Below, piece by piece: positions 56,810 through 64,000 of a DNA stretch of 64,000 nucleotides. The position numbers and the translations under genes are program-made. Each line of letters opens with the position of its first letter. Within the stretch, counting starts at the first letter, position 1. This DNA comes from Brasilonema angustatum HA4187-MV1 (GTDB taxonomy: Bacteria; Cyanobacteriota; Cyanobacteriia; Cyanobacteriales; Nostocaceae). The stretch is taken from assembly GCA_019359695.1 (NCBI GenBank), contig JAHHGV010000018.1, positions 62,001 to 126,000 of the forward strand. The letters run 5' to 3'. Below the pieces are notes generated by a model. The model was not told the origin of the DNA and ran no database searches. It worked only from the letters and a program-made list of their open reading frames with translations.

Positions 56810-58198
56810 ATGGCAAAAAGTGACAAAATAAATTTCTCAACTCCCAGTGGTTTTCCAGAATTTCTTCCTGGCGAAAAGCGCTTGGAATCGTATTTGCTAG
56901 ACGCCATCCGGAGAGTTTTTGAAAGCTACGGATTTACACCTATAGAAACTCCCGCAGTGGAACGCTTGGAAGTTTTGCAAGCGAAGGGGAATCAAGGCGA
57001 CAATATTATCTATGGTCTTAATCCCATTTTGCCACCAAATCGGCAAGCAGAGAAGGATAAGGCAGGTGAAACAGGTTCGGAAGCAAGAGCTTTAAAATTT
57101 GATCAAACAGTTCCTTTAGCAGCGTATATTGCTCGTCACTTGAATGAATTAAGCTTTCCTTTTGCTCGCTACCAAATGGATGTGGTATTTCGTGGGGAAA
57201 GAGCAAAAGATGGTCGATTTCGTCAGTTTCGTCAGTGCGATATTGATGTTGTCGGTCGTCGTGAACTGAGTTTGCTCTATGATGCTCAGATGCCTGCTAT
57301 TATTACTGAGATATTTGATGCAATTAATATTGGTGATTTTCTGATTCGCATCAATAATCGTAAAATTCTCACTGGTTTCTTTAAGTCCGTAGGAATTCCA
57401 GAAGACAAAATTAAATCTTGTATTGGAATTATTGATACTTTGGATAAAGTCGGTGAGAACAAGGTAAAGCAGGAGTTAGTAAAAGAGGGAGTGTTAGCAG
57501 ATACAACTCAAAAAATCATCGACTTTATTCATATTAATGGCACTGTAGATGAAGTTCTAGATAAACTCAAGTACCTGGCTCAATCAACACCAGAAGCTGA
57601 GGAATTTAGTCTGGGAGTGACAGAGTTAGAAACAGTTATTTCTGGAGTTCGCAATCTTGGAGTTCCAGAAAATCGTTTCTGTATTGACTTATCCATTGCT
57701 CGCGGTCTGAATTATTATACCGGTACAGTGTACGAAACAACCCTCATAGGACATGAAGCTTTGGGCAGCATTTGTTCTGGTGGTCGCTATGAAGAATTAG
57801 TGGGGATGTTTTTGGATGAGAAAATGCCAGGAGTCGGCATTTCTATTGGCTTAACTCGCTTAATTAGTCGGTTGATCAAAGCTGGTATTCTCAGTACCTT
57901 CGCGGCTACTCCAGCGCAAGTTATGGTAGTGAATATGCAAAATGATTTGATGCCTGTTTATTTAAATGTGTCGCAAAAACTGCGTCAAGCTAAAATTAAT
58001 GTTGTCACGAATTTTGAACAGCGACCATTAGGCAAGCAATTTCAGTTAGCTGAAAAACAAGGAATTCCATTTTGTGTGATAATTGGTACTGAAGAAGCAG
58101 CAGCGCAAAAGGCGTCTCTCAAAGATTTGAGAACACGTGAGCAGGTGGAAGTCGCGCTGGAAGATTTGGCTCAGGAAATTAAAAGAAGACTGGCGTAA
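56810..58198 (+). CDS. hisS: Histidyl-tRNA synthetase-like class II enzyme
   Basis: 462 residues: class II catalytic core with VVFRGERAKDGRFRQFRQ (motif 2), IARGLNYYTGTVYE (HisA-like) and GSICSGGRYEELVGMF (motif 3 region), then an anticodon-binding domain (VMVVNMQ onward). RGLNYYT has Asn where most bacterial HisRS have Asp, and the insert around ILPPNRQAEKDKAGETG is unlike common HisRS. It charges tRNA-His, or is a second copy with another role. No HisG is adjacent, so HisZ is less likely, and it keeps the anticodon domain that HisZ lacks. Confidence 0.87.
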   Translation: MAKSDKINFSTPSGFPEFLPGEKRLESYLLDAIRRVFESYGFTPIETPAVERLEVLQAKGNQGDNIIYGLNPILPPNRQAEKDKAGETGSEARALKFDQTVPLAAYIARHLNELSFPFARYQMDVVFRGERAKDGRFRQFRQCDIDVVGRRELSLLYDAQMPAIITEIFDAINIGDFLIRINNRKILTGFFKSVGIPEDKIKSCIGIIDTLDKVGENKVKQELVKEGVLADTTQKIIDFIHINGTVDEVLDKLKYLAQSTPEAEEFSLGVTELETVISGVRNLGVPENRFCIDLSIARGLNYYTGTVYETTLIGHEALGSICSGGRYEELVGMFLDEKMPGVGISIGLTRLISRLIKAGILSTFAATPAQVMVVNMQNDLMPVYLNVSQKLRQAKINVVTNFEQRPLGKQFQLAEKQGIPFCVIIGTEEAAAQKASLKDLRTREQVEVALEDLAQEIKRRLA

Positions 58199-58200
58199 TT

Positions 58201-58334
58201 CCTCGTATTCCTCGTTCCCAGGTTCTACCTGGGAATGCCTACAGGGAGGCTCTGCCTCCTAAAATATACTACTAAATATACTAGAGGCAGAGCCTCTGAC
58301 AAGGCGTTACCAGGCTGAACCTGGTAACGAGATG
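58201..58334. repeat. Palindromic interspersed repeat (MITE-like)
   Basis: Begins CCTCGTTCCCAGG and ends CCAGGCTGAACCTGGTAACGAG with internal arms GGAGGCTCTGCCTCC and AGAGGCAGAGCCTCT. Short versions of this element occur widely in cyanobacteria. A truncated copy is at 59313-59344. Confidence 0.7.
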
Positions 58335-58360
58335 AATTCCTAAATTTATCAGGGGGGGAT

Positions 58361-59185
58361 ATGAATAAACCAATCAAGCGAGCTTTTTTAGACACCGAAG
58401 ACGGGCAGATTCTTTACCGCATAGGTGGTGAAGGAAGTCCTCTGCTTTTACTACATCAAAAACCAATGAGTAGTAACGAATATCGAGAGTTAATGCCTAT
58501 TTTGGCAAAAAATCGATGTGTCATTGCTATGGACTTTCTGGGTTATGGTGATTCAGATAAACCCCCCAAAATGTATTCAATTGAGGACTACGCTAAAACT
58601 GTCATCTTGCTTTTAGACGAATTAGGCATAAAAAGCACAAGCATCTTGGGACACCTAACAGGTGCTTTTGTAGCAGGAGAGGTTGCAGTAGAATATCCGG
58701 AACGAGTCGAAAAACTTGTCTTATCTGATCCCATTGTCTTAGGTGAAGAAGGAAAAGCAGCCCTATTACAGCAATTTTCAGAAGGTTTTCAAATAAAAAC
58801 TGACGGTTCCCACCTGATGGAAAGATGGGCAGTCCGTGCAAAGTATGTAGAATCTGATGAATTAAATCATATGTTAGTTTTAGATGATTTAAAAGGCTTT
58901 GGCTATCCTTTATATGCCGTTTGGGCTGTAGCAAACTACTGTTTAAAGACGCAAGAAAGATTTCAAAAAATAAAATGTCCCTCCCTAATTCTATGGGGAA
59001 CTGAAGGTATAAAAAAGTTGGAACGGTTGGGTTTAGTAAATGCAGACAATCACCATTTGATTTTAACAGCAATTCCTCATGGAAAAGTGGTTGATATTGA
59101 AGGCGGAACTACATACATGATGCTCCAGAGATTTGAAGAAATATCGAAGATAGTCATCGATTTTTTAGAAGACAAAAGTTTTTAA
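58361..59185 (+). CDS. Alpha/beta-hydrolase-fold protein, copy A, no usual nucleophile
   Basis: 274 residues, full-length fold: LLLLHQKP (oxyanion loop), MDFLGYGDSDKPP, an elbow GHLTGAFVAGEVA and PHGKV near the end with the catalytic His position. The G-x-Nu-x-G elbow has Leu where the Ser, Cys or Asp nucleophile belongs. Its neighbour at 59389 is a close paralogue with His at that position. A G-rich RBS (CAGGGGGGGA) precedes ATG 58361. It may bind or isomerise rather than hydrolyse. Some hydrolase-fold families with GxHTG elbows are known, but Leu is more extreme. Confidence 0.85.
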   Translation: MNKPIKRAFLDTEDGQILYRIGGEGSPLLLLHQKPMSSNEYRELMPILAKNRCVIAMDFLGYGDSDKPPKMYSIEDYAKTVILLLDELGIKSTSILGHLTGAFVAGEVAVEYPERVEKLVLSDPIVLGEEGKAALLQQFSEGFQIKTDGSHLMERWAVRAKYVESDELNHMLVLDDLKGFGYPLYAVWAVANYCLKTQERFQKIKCPSLILWGTEGIKKLERLGLVNADNHHLILTAIPHGKVVDIEGGTTYMMLQRFEEISKIVIDFLEDKSF

Positions 59186-59209
59186 AACTATAGAATTGTC
59201 AAAAACATT

Positions 59210-59347
59210 ATGGCAAGAAAGCACATGGAGTTTATTCAATCAGGGGATGTCGAGCAGATATCTTGGGTTGTGAATGATCTTTTGGAAGGCGCTCATACTC
59301 GGATTCTGAGCTTCCTCGTTCCCAGGCTGAGCCTGATAACGAGATAA
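59210..59347 (+). pseudogene. Truncated small ORF ending in a repeat (cupin-like start)
   Basis: 45 codons; the first 30 (including MEFIQSGDVEQISWVVNDLL and EGAHTRIL) look like the start of a small cupin-type protein, and the last 15 are read from the truncated palindromic repeat at 59313-59344. The gene seems to have been cut by insertion of that repeat. Family assignment is weak. Confidence 0.35.
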
Positions 59348-59388
59348 AAAGGAGTTTGATATTAGTTTTAAGTTATCAGGAGGGTCAC

Positions 59389-60216
59389 ATGAACAAATCT
59401 ATCAAGCGAGCATTTTTAGATACTGAAGATGGTCAAATTCACTACAAAATTTGTGGTGAGGGAGAAGCACTTTTACTACTACATATGAACCCCCGCAGTA
59501 GTGATGAATATCGCGAATTAATGCCCATCCTTGCACAAAAGTACCGCGTCATAGCAATGGATTTGATGGGCTTTGGTGATTCTGACAAACCCCCTAGATT
59601 GTACTCTGTTGCTGACTACGCCAAAACTGTCATTGCTCTCTTGGATGAGTTGAGTATTGAAAAAGTAAACCTTCTGGGAAACCATACGGGAGCGTTTGTT
59701 TCCGGAGAAGTAACAGCAGCTTACCCAGAACGTGTTAACAAACTGATATTGGGCAATGTTGCTGGTTTTGGTGAAGCTGGAAAAACTGATTTAATGCAGA
59801 GATTTGATGAAGGTTTCGTCATTAAAGAAGATGGCTCTCACTTGATGGAAAGATGGTTAGCTCGTTCTAGATATGTAGGTTCTGCGGAGTTAAATCATCG
59901 TTGGGTTTTGGATGATTTAAAATGCTTTGGCTATCCTTTATATGCAGTTTGGGCTGTGGGTAATTACTGCATGGAAGCGGCAGAAAGGTTCAGTTTCATC
60001 AAATGTCCAACACTCATTTTATGGGGTATTCATGATGTAGAAGAATTTGAAAGATTGGGTTTAGCGCTAGCAAAAGATCGATTTTTTCTCTCTCAAGCGA
60101 TTCCCCACGCTAAGGTTGCAGAGTTTCCTGACGGCACAATTTGTATGATGAACCAGATACCTGAGGAAATCTCACATGTTGTGCTTGAATTTTTGGATGA
60201 GACAAGCGTTTCATAA
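59389..60216 (+). CDS. Alpha/beta-hydrolase-fold protein, copy B, His at nucleophile site
   Basis: 275 residues from ATG 59389 (MNKSIKRAFLDTED); a strong AGGAGG lies 5 bp upstream, so the earlier in-frame ATG at 59356 is not used. Paralogue of the gene at 58361, with closely similar N-termini. The elbow is GNHTGAFVSGEV, giving His at the nucleophile position, as in a known GxHTG subgroup of hydrolase-fold proteins. LLLLHMNPRS and MDLMGFGDSDKPP are conserved. Function unknown; the MDR gene follows after 34 bp and the SnoaL-like gene after that, suggesting an operon. Confidence 0.88.
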   Translation: MNKSIKRAFLDTEDGQIHYKICGEGEALLLLHMNPRSSDEYRELMPILAQKYRVIAMDLMGFGDSDKPPRLYSVADYAKTVIALLDELSIEKVNLLGNHTGAFVSGEVTAAYPERVNKLILGNVAGFGEAGKTDLMQRFDEGFVIKEDGSHLMERWLARSRYVGSAELNHRWVLDDLKCFGYPLYAVWAVGNYCMEAAERFSFIKCPTLILWGIHDVEEFERLGLALAKDRFFLSQAIPHAKVAEFPDGTICMMNQIPEEISHVVLEFLDETSVS

Positions 60217-60250
60217 ATGATACAAAAGGTGAAACTCTCAAGCAAAAAAC

Positions 60251-61258
60251 ATGAGTTCAAAAACCTACAAAAAACTAGTTGCAAAACAGTTTGCCCAAGA
60301 TTTCAAATCAGCTATTGAAATCGTAGAACTCCCCATCCCCGAACCTGCACCAGATGAAATTGTCATTCGCAACAAATTCGCTGGAATCAACGCTGGGTTT
60401 GACACTTTACTTTGCCGAGGCGACGTGAGTTACATTAACTTAACTCCTGCCTTTGATTTAGGAGTGGAAGCGGTGGGAGAAGTCGTCGCAGTAGGAAATC
60501 ATGTCAAAGATTTCCAAGTTGGTGATGCGATAGTCACTACCGTGCGTGGCGGAGGGTATCGCGAGTACCAAGCGATAAATGCCAACTTAGCAATCAAGGT
60601 GCGCCAAGCAACGCCAGAGATACTAACCTTGATGCCTACTGGTGTATCAGCAATGGTAGCCTTAGAACAAGTGGGAGAGATGAAAAGCCAAGAAGTTGTG
60701 TTGGTGACAGCGGCGGCGGGTGGTACCGGACACATTGCGGTACAATTGGCGAAGTTAGCGGGTAATCATGTGATTGGTACTTGCGGAACTGATGCAAAGG
60801 TAGAGTTATTGGAGGAGTTGGGATGCGATCGCATCATCAACTACCGCACACAAAATCTTAATCAAGTCCTTAAGCAAGAATATCCCAATGGCGTTAACCT
60901 AGTTTTTGAATGTGTGGGTAAACAAGTCTTTGATACTTGTGTGGATAATTTGGCAGTTCGCGGACGTTTAGTTGTGGTTGGTTTCGTTTCCGAATATGCG
61001 AATAATTTAGAACAAGTGACACAAGCGCGAATTTATCACAAGTTGTTTTGGAAAGCGGCTTCGGTGCGGGGGTTTCTCATGCCTTTGTATAAAGAATATA
61101 TGACAGAGGCACGCGATCGCCTCTTCAATCTGTTCTACACAAACAAGCTAAAAGTTGCTGTTGACTCAACTCCATTTCACGGCATAGAATCCATTACTGC
61201 TGCTGTCGAATACCTCCTTAGTGGTCAAAATTGTGGCAAAGTCGTCGTTAGATTTTAG
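60251..61258 (+). CDS. MDR-family quinone oxidoreductase-like enzyme
   Basis: 335 residues, medium-chain dehydrogenase/reductase fold with AAAGGTGHIAVQLAKLAG as the NADPH-binding glycine motif and GVEAVGEVVAVG in the N-terminal catalytic domain. No structural zinc Cys cluster is seen, as in quinone oxidoreductases and enoyl reductases. It probably reduces an enone or quinone. It is in the same strand run as two hydrolase-fold genes and a SnoaL-like gene. Confidence 0.9.
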   Translation: MSSKTYKKLVAKQFAQDFKSAIEIVELPIPEPAPDEIVIRNKFAGINAGFDTLLCRGDVSYINLTPAFDLGVEAVGEVVAVGNHVKDFQVGDAIVTTVRGGGYREYQAINANLAIKVRQATPEILTLMPTGVSAMVALEQVGEMKSQEVVLVTAAAGGTGHIAVQLAKLAGNHVIGTCGTDAKVELLEELGCDRIINYRTQNLNQVLKQEYPNGVNLVFECVGKQVFDTCVDNLAVRGRLVVVGFVSEYANNLEQVTQARIYHKLFWKAASVRGFLMPLYKEYMTEARDRLFNLFYTNKLKVAVDSTPFHGIESITAAVEYLLSGQNCGKVVVRF

Positions 61259-61296
61259 AAAATAATCATATATTTAGCAGTACACAGGAAGTCACA

Positions 61297-61695
61297 ATGA
61301 CACAACAGTCAGAAAACACTTTAAAAGTTGCTCATCAAGCATTTGAAAATTTACAGCATGGTTTGGCAACAGGCGAGTGGAACCAGTTGTTGGATATGCT
61401 TACAGAAGACTTTAACTTCTGGTTTCCAGTGGGAAAATTTCACGGGTTGAATGTAGGCAAACAAAGAGCTAAAGAGTTTTTTGAATACGTTTCCCAAGCT
61501 TATAGTTCAGGACTGACAGTGACTTCCTTAGACCATGTTACTAGTAATGAGACAACGGTTGTTTTTGAGTTCCGCGATGAGGGACCGTTCATGGGAGAAC
61601 TTTACAAAAATCGGATAGCAGTTTCCTTTGATGTGCGGGGAGACAAAATTTGTGGCTATAGAGAATATTTTGGCAGTGATGGCAAATCGAATTAG
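61297..61695 (+). CDS. SnoaL-like / NTF2-fold protein
   Basis: 132 residues with the small alpha+beta barrel pattern (WNQLLDMLTEDFNFWFPVG, VGKQRAKEFFEYVSQ, TTVVFEFRDEG, CGYREYFGSDG). The family includes polyketide cyclases, ketosteroid isomerases and many binding proteins. It is 38 bp after the MDR gene, which suggests joint expression. No catalytic Asp/His pair can be assigned with certainty. Confidence 0.85.
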   Translation: MTQQSENTLKVAHQAFENLQHGLATGEWNQLLDMLTEDFNFWFPVGKFHGLNVGKQRAKEFFEYVSQAYSSGLTVTSLDHVTSNETTVVFEFRDEGPFMGELYKNRIAVSFDVRGDKICGYREYFGSDGKSN

Positions 61696-61716
61696 GTCAG
61701 ACTACGTTAATTTTCG

Positions 61717-62181
61717 TTAATTTTTCTCAGCATTTTTTTGATTCAATTCTCTGCACTTTGCTTCTGCAGCTTGATAAGCCTCTAAGTAATCCTTAGCACC
61801 CAACATAATATTTCCGTAATACTCGTAAGGTGGATCACCATAGATTGGCAATGGATCATCTTCTGGATAATCTTCTTTAGATTCTTCTATGATTGCTTTT
61901 AGTTCTTTTACGGTTAGCCGTTGTGCTGTAAAGTACCAAAGTTCTTGAGGATTTTTATTCAGGTACGCTAATGTTGGATCAACAATACAATCTTCCAGTT
62001 CTATCCAACCGTGTTCAGTCGGTTTGTGTGGTTTGCCAGCAAAAGCTAAAAAGCCTTGTACGTATAATGCTCCCTCAGTCCGTAATGCTGCTTTGTAAGC
62101 ATTATCAAATGGAGCTTTAGGTTTGCTTTTTACGCGTTGGGCAATATCGAGAGAAAGTGCTTCATTCAATGGTTTATTCAT
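61717..62181 (-). CDS. Hypothetical protein
   Basis: 154 residues, soluble, acidic C-terminal half. I do not recognise a family. The segment LYVQGFLAF, then HGWIELEDCIVDPTLAYL, resembles a small cyanobacterial/phage protein type that pairs GxxxHGWxE and DPT with a transglutaminase-like look, but a Cys/His/Asp triad cannot be traced. It converges on the SnoaL-like gene with a 21 bp gap. Coding is supported by length, composition and a clean N-terminus. Confidence 0.65.
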   Translation of the reverse strand: MNKPLNEALSLDIAQRVKSKPKAPFDNAYKAALRTEGALYVQGFLAFAGKPHKPTEHGWIELEDCIVDPTLAYLNKNPQELWYFTAQRLTVKELKAIIEESKEDYPEDDPLPIYGDPPYEYYGNIMLGAKDYLEAYQAAEAKCRELNQKNAEKN

Positions 62182-62814
62182 CGACAGCGAGCATTAAGCA
62201 GCGACTCTAACATACTATCACTTGTAAATCCCTTGACCAAATGAATCATAGCGATTTTTAATTGGGTGCAATACAGTAGAGAGCTTACACGTAATATCTC
62301 TACACACCTTTGTGTGTTTGAACATTGAACAAATGAGAATTATTTAAAATCTGTTCAACTCTCAGAAAAGCTTAATTGATATCGGCTCATATAACAGTTC
62401 TATTGGATTTCTAAATATTAACCGCCCTTGGCGACACGCGAGTGCGTTCTTTGAGTGCGACGAGTGCGTGTCCGCAGGATATAGACGCCTCCTCCGGCTA
62501 GGACGCCAAGAAACACCAGAGATAAAAGAGTTTCACGTTAGCGTAGCGTGCCGTAGGCATACGCGAGTGCGGGCAAGTTAGGACAAATCAATTAGGATTG
62601 CTATAGCGAACTGCTTTGTTATCATTGTGATCAATTAGCTAATATAGCAGTCCTAAATGAAATTGTAAATTGTCTCATGAGGGCTCTTAACAGGGAACAG
62701 GGAACGCGTAACAGGGATTGTTTATAAATGATTTAGGATTGCTATATTAGCAGTAGCATATATTTTCTTGAACACTTATAAACTTTACATAGTTTTTATT
62801 ATTGGTAAAATCAG
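62182..62814. other. Repeat-rich intergenic region
   Basis: No gene. Dispersed G/C-rich repeats lie at 62440-62575 (with GCGTAGCGTGCCGTAGGCAT), a short CAGGGAA repeat at 62691-62715, and TAGGATTGCTATA occurs at 62593 and 62735 as a direct repeat. The last 70 bp are A/T-rich and probably contain the promoter of the GrpE-like gene. Confidence 0.6.
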
Positions 62815-63456
62815 ATGAGCTTCAGTCATAATAACAATAAAGATTTTCAAGAATTAGAGAAAGGTTTACAGAAATTACTCAATGAAAATTTACAGATTTT
62901 TTTAGATAGTATGTTGAAAAATAATATAGAGAAATATATTAAAGAATCTTTAGATGAATATGTATCAGAGCAAAGAAAAATACAACGTGCCTCTTACACA
63001 AATACTAACGCAATTCTAGATAATACTGCTACCATTAAAAATTTAGATGAAAAACTTGAACAAACGATGGCAGAACTGGACGAGTTGAAAAAATCTGTGG
63101 AAAACATGCTTATGGAGCAGCGTCAGAAGAATGGGGAACTGCAACGAAAAATTAATAATTGGGAACAGTCAGCAATAGAGTTTCTTAGGCTATTAGAAAG
63201 GGCAGTTGATTACGAGAAAGATGAGAATAGAGTGATAATAAATAGAATATTAGATTGTTATAATGAGAGTTTTCTAAATTTAGGAATAGAGCGTATTATT
63301 CCACAACAAAAAGAATCGCTTTTGGAAAGATTTCATGAGGCAATCGATGAAGAAGAATCAGATATAGTACCAGGTAATATCGTTAGATGTATAAGTTGGG
63401 GTTACAGAATTGGTGAGAAAGTTCTTGAGAAAGCAAAGGTTATTGTAGCAAAATAA
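62815..63456 (+). CDS. GrpE-like nucleotide exchange factor, divergent
   Basis: 213 residues: a long coiled coil at about 60-115 (KNLDEKLEQTMAELDELKK, NGELQRKINNWEQ) and a C-terminal part with LGIERIIPQQKE, RFHEAIDEE and SWGYRIGEKVLEKAKVIVAK, matching the GrpE head that opens the Hsp70 ATPase. The N-terminus is unlike housekeeping GrpE. An Hsp70 gene starts 197 bp downstream, so the two are likely partners in an accessory chaperone pair. Codon composition is more A/T-rich than nearby genes. Confidence 0.75.
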   Translation: MSFSHNNNKDFQELEKGLQKLLNENLQIFLDSMLKNNIEKYIKESLDEYVSEQRKIQRASYTNTNAILDNTATIKNLDEKLEQTMAELDELKKSVENMLMEQRQKNGELQRKINNWEQSAIEFLRLLERAVDYEKDENRVIINRILDCYNESFLNLGIERIIPQQKESLLERFHEAIDEEESDIVPGNIVRCISWGYRIGEKVLEKAKVIVAK

Positions 63457-63652
63457 CTAGTACCCTAACAGTAAAATTAAAAAACTCAAAATATGTTCTC
63501 CGGAGCGGTTTTGCGTGAGCATCTGTAACTTTTGTGCAGAAATTACAAAAAGATGAAAATAGCATAAGCAAATTTCCTAGATATTGACTATATGCACTGA
63601 TTTTAGTATAACAGCTTAGGAATTTTACAGTGAGAAAGGAATCCGTTAGGCA

Positions 63653-64000
63653 ATGACAAAAAATTATGCTATAGGAATTGATTTAGGAACATCAACATCT
63701 GAAATTTGTGTCTACAGAAATAATGAGTCATTTCCAATTCCTGATCCTGTTACAAAAATGACGATTATTCCCTCAATTGTTGCTATAAATAAAAAGGGCG
63801 AACTGTTAGTAGGAGAAAATGCCAGAAGTTGGCTTGATGTCTCAAATAGGGGAGTTCGTGAAGTCAAGCGGAAGATGGGAACTGGAGAAACTATCAAACT
63901 GCTGGGTAAAGACTATCGACCTGAAGAAATTTCTGCTTTAATTCTTCGTCAACTGAAGGAAAATGCGGAAGTTGCACTAGGAATAGAAATTCGAGAAGTA
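63653..64000 (+). CDS. Hsp70/DnaK-type chaperone, 3' end outside window
   Basis: The first 116 codons are visible. AIGIDLGTSTSEICVY is the phosphate-1 motif of the Hsp70/actin fold, followed by KMTIIPSIVAI and VGENARSW. The motif reads GTSTSE rather than the DnaK GTTNS, suggesting a specialised Hsp70. The companion GrpE-like gene lies upstream. Start ATG 63653; AGAAAGGA lies about 15 bp upstream. An exact function cannot be given without the rest. Confidence 0.88.
   Translation, partial: MTKNYAIGIDLGTSTSEICVYRNNESFPIPDPVTKMTIIPSIVAINKKGELLVGENARSWLDVSNRGVREVKRKMGTGETIKLLGKDYRPEEISALILRQLKENAEVALGIEIREV

Noticed and set aside
56810-58198. HisZ (regulatory subunit of ATP phosphoribosyltransferase)
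   Set aside because: It retains the anticodon-binding domain and catalytic motifs, and no hisG is adjacent.
1-64000. tRNA, rRNA, phage or plasmid origin signals
   Set aside because: No cloverleaf, rRNA stretch, integrase, attachment site or replication gene was recognised by eye.

Overview
The window looks like chromosomal DNA of a filamentous (probably heterocystous, Nostocales-type) cyanobacterium. The basis is the many GCGATCGC (HIP1-like) octamers, CAGGGAA-type heptamer repeats, dispersed short palindromic repeats, a PEP-CTERM protein, a DUF3598 protein, a PaO-type Rieske oxygenase, and the closest recognisable protein style throughout.

Positions 1-37134 (all minus strand) are one colinear lipopeptide assembly line, read right to left. 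A fatty acyl-AMP ligase and a free ACP start the chain. A diiron enzyme of the AurF/CylC type follows, then a KS-AT-ACP-aminotransferase-C-A-PCP megasynthase that should make a beta-amino fatty acid and attach a residue (serine-type pocket). Next come a KS-AT-KR-ACP extender, a two-module NRPS (Asn-like pocket, then an unclear Pro-like pocket), a PhyH-type dioxygenase, a CmlA-like diiron beta-hydroxylase, a second two-module NRPS (branched-chain pocket, then Gly pocket), and a KS-AT-KR protein that runs off the left edge. I do not recognise this domain order as a known product; release and any thioesterase lie outside the window. The line shows signs of recent remodelling: the last AT has lost about 70 residues including its catalytic His motif, two modules share 100% identical DNA blocks, and a 250 bp gap holds the decayed start of one NRPS gene fused to the tail of a TauD/SyrP-like hydroxylase.

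Positions 37.1-40.5 kb are a graveyard: Tn3-family, IS701-like and IS630-like transposase remnants with nonsense and frameshift mutations, plus tandem repeats. From 40.5 to 44.7 kb lie an ICL/PEP-mutase family enzyme, an arsR-acr3-arsC arsenic resistance set and an acyltransferase.

Positions 45.4-61.7 kb carry mostly plus-strand metabolic genes: a ModA-like protein with a PEP-CTERM tail, a nitrilase-like protein lacking the usual catalytic Cys, an aldehyde dehydrogenase, a cyclic amidohydrolase, DUF3598, a HisRS, two tandem alpha/beta-hydrolase-fold proteins with abnormal nucleophile elbows, a zinc-less MDR oxidoreductase and a SnoaL-like protein. Minus-strand genes between them encode a DUF4347/FG-GAP/RTX surface protein, an Asp/Asn-hydroxylase-fold protein and a Rieske oxygenase. 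The right end has a small acidic protein, then a GrpE-like gene followed by the start of an Hsp70 gene.
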